11,016 bases of DNA, from the NCBI GenBank assembly GCA_027579435.1, contig JANBPK010000170.1, forward strand, positions 1 through 11,016, given 5' to 3'. Both the position numbers and the translations under genes were made by a program. Within the stretch, counting starts at the first letter, position 1. Every line of letters begins with the position of its first letter. This DNA is from Candolleomyces eurysporus (taxonomy: Eukaryota; Basidiomycota; Agaricomycetes; Agaricales; Psathyrellaceae). This document shows, in pieces, positions 7,951 through 11,016 of this stretch. A model generated the notes under the pieces. The model made no database searches, had not been told where the DNA came from, and worked only from the letters and a program-made list of their open reading frames with translations.

Positions 7951-8289
7951 GTTGTCGACAAGTTATAAGGTCCCTGAGTACCATGCCCTCCATGGACGGA
8001 GATGGGCAGTGGTAAGAGTCTGATAGTTGGTCTGATGCTAACAAGAGTGGGAGATGTCGGTGAGGGACAAGTACGGTGGAATCAGTCCCCGCCTGCCATG
8101 CATCAGTAGGCTAAATCAGCCGACCAGGAACACCAATCAAAAATTTAGATTTAATTAAGTCCCTCTACCTCCGTACATTTATCGGCACATTAAAATCTTC
8201 CAAAAATCTCGGGGCGGCAGATAGAAATAGATCTCAGGGACGAGGAGGGCAAGCCATGAATGACAGTGGCAAACTGTGGCACTAAGTAG
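7951..8289. other. Region without a supported gene
   Basis: This lies upstream of the unknown minus-strand gene and would include its promoter. No clear TATA element, repeat or RNA gene was found. Minus-strand open frames reach into it from 8496 but have no motif and a Cys/Leu-rich composition that looks non-coding. Confidence 0.4.
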
Positions 8290-8741
8290 GCTTTTGTTTG
8301 GCTGTCTGTTAACGTACAAACATTGGCAGCGCAAACTCAGGGAAACGAGCTGCGAAGCTTGAACTTCGGGATCAAAAGTGAACCACAAGAGGATACGGTA
8401 GAGCTTATGCTGATCATGTTTTGAAAATGCTAAAATATCTGACATTGACCGTCCCGACAGCGTTCTGTGAACTCGCTCAACTTGCTGATGCTCCAAGCGC
8501 CCAATGCTCAGAGCCGATTGACGTTAAATATCCTTTATATCAGAACCAAGGTTTAGGCTGCAATCTCTACATGGGGCTGAACAGTATTATTCAAAAATCA
8601 GAGCCCGAATTGAGGAATCTCTGGTGCTGCTGGTAGCTGCAGTCCGCCAAGTTGCGGGCCGATGGTGGTACATTCACCTTGGGTGCCTCCTTTGTGCATC
8701 AGGCTGCAAATGAGCTAGAAACACAAGTCCAACCGCAGTGA
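8290..8741 (+). pseudogene. Broken coding patch of unknown origin
   Basis: Three open blocks follow each other on the plus strand. The first (8290-8424) contains ELRSLNFGIKSEPQEDTVEL and stops at TGA inside a TTTTGAAAA context. The second (8421-8636) continues in another frame with KMLKYLTLTVPTAFCELAQL and ends at TAG. The third (8637-8741), in the same frame as the second, contains GGTFTLGASFVHQAANELE and ends at TGA. A GTAAGG follows at 8760. The composition is protein-like, and the frame break sits at a homopolymer, as expected for a decayed or misread gene. However, the opposite strand also has an open frame here (8496-8179), so strand and even coding status are uncertain. No domain recognised. 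Confidence 0.25.
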
Positions 8742-8939
8742 TACAAACTCGGCATAGCGGTAAGGCTCTTTAATTGCTACTGATGCTCTTATTTTAAGCA
8801 TACCGACAAACTACCAGTTACTCGGGCGCTGTACGCCACCAGAAAAGGGGCTGGATGGTTGATGCTTCTAACTGTAGTGGTGGTTCTGCGCGAGGGCAGT
8901 CCAACCATATTGGGTAAGACGGTGTAACTGAGTCACTTG

Positions 8940-9472
8940 TCAGACCCACTTTTCCTCGATAACCTCCATAACAATTTGCACTATGGGAATACCTGGGCTT
9001 TGGAAGCTAAGGATTCCAACTTCTAGTAGTGCGATCGCGTACCAGCTCCTTTCTGCTCGCTTCCAACCCCACAATTCTCTCCCAGAAGCATGCAATCTGG
9101 GATCGCAACTCCTGTTCCACCTTTGCTGCCTCACTCTCCCTACGTGCCAACATTCTTCGCAGTCTTGAGGCTTGAATCTGTACGAGTTTTTGACGTGCTT
9201 TCATCTGTTCATGTGCCTTGGTGAGCCAGACATTGCGCCCCCGTTCGTTGTAGTATTTTGCTTTATATGATTCTATTTGCTTCTTATGGTGAGCCAGACT
9301 CTTCTTGAGATCGTGTATCGTGAGTTCTTCTCTTGATACAATTGCAGGAGCTAAAAATCGAGTTTGAGGGATGCGACGTGACTCGCGACCTCGCGCGAGG
9401 GCTTCTAATTGGTGTCGCGACTTCCCGTTTCGAAGTTTTAGACGAGAACGGCCTATGAAGACGTCCAAAAAT
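8940..9472 (-). pseudogene. Basic coiled-coil protein, frame broken near the C-terminus
   Basis: A 153-codon frame (9468-9007) has a clear helical, heptad-like middle: from DLKKSLAHHKKQIESYKAKY through VQIQASRLRRMLARRE to IVGLEASRKEL. The N-terminal part is Arg/Lys-rich. The family is not recognised; coiled coils mediate dimerisation or scaffold assembly. The frame has no ATG near its start (first codon TTG). An acceptor-like CCTCAG just upstream of 9472 suggests an earlier exon, or a lost start. After KELVRDR the frame soon meets TAG (9009-9007), while another frame continues with FQSPGIPIVQIVMEVIEEKW to TGA at 8942-8940. A one-base indel around 9020-9040 is the simplest link. The short GTACGC-to-CTTAG segment (36 nt) would be an alternative but very small intron, leading into a different frame. 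Confidence 0.5.
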
Positions 9473-9589
9473 CTGAGGAGTGTCGAACAGATGACTATAG
9501 TCCCAAATTACGCATGTTTTGCCTGATTTTAACTACGGAGACCGTGATTTTCTGCTCGCTGTGTCGCGTCGCGGCGGGCATAGGGGCGC

Positions 9590-9601
9590 GATTATATAAT
9601 C
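9590..9601. promoter_or_regulatory. Palindromic TATA element
   Basis: GATTATATAATC is a perfect 12-base palindrome containing TATATAA on both strands. It lies about 120 bases upstream of the coiled-coil frame on the minus strand and could serve as its TATA box. Confidence 0.35.
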
Positions 9602-10068
9602 AAATGACCATGTTTTCGCGTCGCATCTTGTATCGCAAATTTTGTGACGGGAAGTGGCAGGCTAGGTCTAAAATTTTGCAAGCACCCACTGACAACCATT
9701 CTCCAGGGAGTGTAAAACATTGATTTCCCAAATTCGAGGTAGAAATCATGGATCACAACTCTTACTCACCTTCACAATCGGAAAAATAACTTTTAGACAT
9801 CTGCACCTCCCATTTTCCTGCCAATCTGTTCCTAAAGCAGAAGGGGCCAGGCTCTGGGACGTGCAAAAAATCGATAATCTGGGGCCGGATGAGGGCCGGC
9901 CAGCGCATGGCCCATGGTGACGTCACCGCTCCTCCGGGAAGCCTACCTGATTTGGTATCGCTCGGCCTGGAATCTTGTCTACATCTTATCTTAAATACAA
10001 CGCGTCTCTTCACATGATCAAGATCGACACACCAACCATCGTCACTAATTGAATCCCTACAGAAATAG
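9602..10068. other. Region upstream of the helicase copy
   Basis: No complete gene is visible. It includes a GC-rich patch at 9885-9935, several short frames beginning with ATG (9749, 9906, 10015), TTAAATA near 9989, and the sequence CTACAGAAATAG at 10057-10068, which can act as the acceptor before the first recognisable helicase exon. The true 5' end of the helicase gene may lie here but cannot be fixed. Confidence 0.4.
9894..9927. promoter_or_regulatory. GC-rich patch with nested palindromes and a CRE
   Basis: GGCCGGCC (9894-9901) is followed by GGTGACGTCACC (9916-9927), a perfect 12-base palindrome around the CRE core TGACGTCA. It sits about 150-170 bases upstream of the helicase-like exon, a plausible bZIP binding site in its promoter. 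Confidence 0.4.
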
Positions 10069-10266
10069 GGCTCTGCCCGATACGGGACCAGCTCAAAGTT
10101 GTCCTCCTATTCCAGTATTGGTTTTGGCCAGCAAGGGAAAGGAAAGGGTACAGCTTCCACCAGTAAACCGCTATCGGCTGCTGAGCTCGACATCATCCAG
10201 AAGAAGGAGCCTTTGTACGGCTTAATGTCGAGAAAGGTGCCAGGGAGTCTCGTGAGCTTGGCCCTG

Positions 10267-10323
10267 GTGAGTATCTTTGAGTCAATTAGAGTCCTAACCA
10301 AATACTAACGACCAGCACTGTAG
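10267..10323 (+). other. Intron 1 of the PRP43-like copy
   Basis: 57 nt with donor GTGAGT, branch TACTAAC and acceptor CTGTAG, the best splice signals in the window. The exon upstream ends in phase 0. The next exon meets a TGA after three codons unless one base is restored. Confidence 0.7.
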
Positions 10324-10618
10324 AAGAGTGAGTGAATCCGTTCACGAAGAAACCGCATACCCTACAGTACAGGAAGATCCTTGAAACGCGGAAAAGGCTG
10401 CCAGTGTTCGCGCAGATGTACGAATTCTTGATCGCCTTCAACGAGAACCAGGTTATCGTCATGGTCGGCAAGACCGGGTCAGGGAAGAAGACGTAGATAC
10501 CCCAGTTCGTCGCTTTCTCGGATTTGCCCCATACGAGGGGCAAGATGGTCGCGTGCACCCAGCAGAGGCGACTGGCCGCCATGTCCATCGCCAAGCGTGT
10601 AGCGGACGAAAATGGACG

Positions 10619-10959
<341 letters not shown>

Positions 10960-11016
10960 CNAAAAAAATACTTTAGAATGGGCTCTAACGCGCCAGCCCC
11001 GCTCTTCAAGGTGCCC

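Noticed and set aside
8179..8496. Minus-strand 105-codon frame
   Set aside because: Cys/Leu/Ser-rich composition and no motif or splice support. The opposite strand has a more protein-like reading, though both are weak.
9906..9953. First helicase exon starting ATG GCC CAT at 9906, spliced with GTATCG
   Set aside because: The donor is poor and the peptide has no resemblance to PRP43 N-termini. It cannot be told from chance.

Overview
The window looks like nuclear DNA of a basidiomycete-type filamentous fungus. Coding sequence is cut by short GT-AG introns (about 50-190 nt) with CTNAC-like branch sites. There is a fungal GATA zinc-finger factor and an F-box/leucine-rich protein. The helicase fragment at the right end is clearly PRP43/DHX15 in its typical basidiomycete form. 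No bacterial, organellar, tRNA, rRNA or CRISPR signal was seen. One N (position 10961) shows this is draft assembly.

Layout, left to right: (1) a weak plus-strand coding patch at 44-533, meeting the tail of a minus-strand gene. (2) 522-2156 minus: an unrecognised multi-exon gene with coding-like blocks and good splice sites but several frame changes and stops, behind a TATA box at 2214-2223. (3) 2501-3723 minus: a two-exon F-box protein with a single in-frame TGA. (4) 3724-4318: a divergent promoter with CRE/ATF-type motifs and a TATA box for each side. (5) 4319-5515 plus: an intact four-exon gene for a 292-residue protein with a long Asp/Glu/Ser tract. (6) 5516-5976: intergenic, with a strong pyrimidine tract. 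(7) 5977-6918 minus: an apparently intact four-exon GATA factor with one canonical and one divergent zinc finger. (8) 7521-7950 minus: an unknown protein, one frameshift. (9) 8290-8741 plus: a weak, broken coding patch. (10) 8940-9472 minus: a basic coiled-coil protein, broken near its C-terminus. (11) 10069-11016 plus: a PRP43-like DEAH helicase, cut by the window edge, with a frameshift, a stop inside its Walker A region and a damaged splice acceptor.

The main message is a contrast. Two genes (acidic protein and GATA factor) read cleanly across all their introns. At least four neighbours keep recognisable coding character but carry one or a few single-base lesions. Either this is a decaying accessory or duplicated region, or the assembly has many small errors. 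Sequence alone cannot separate these. I see no defence system, secondary-metabolite cluster or complete transposon. Intron and frame assignments were made by hand from splice motifs and reading-frame continuity. No homology search was run.
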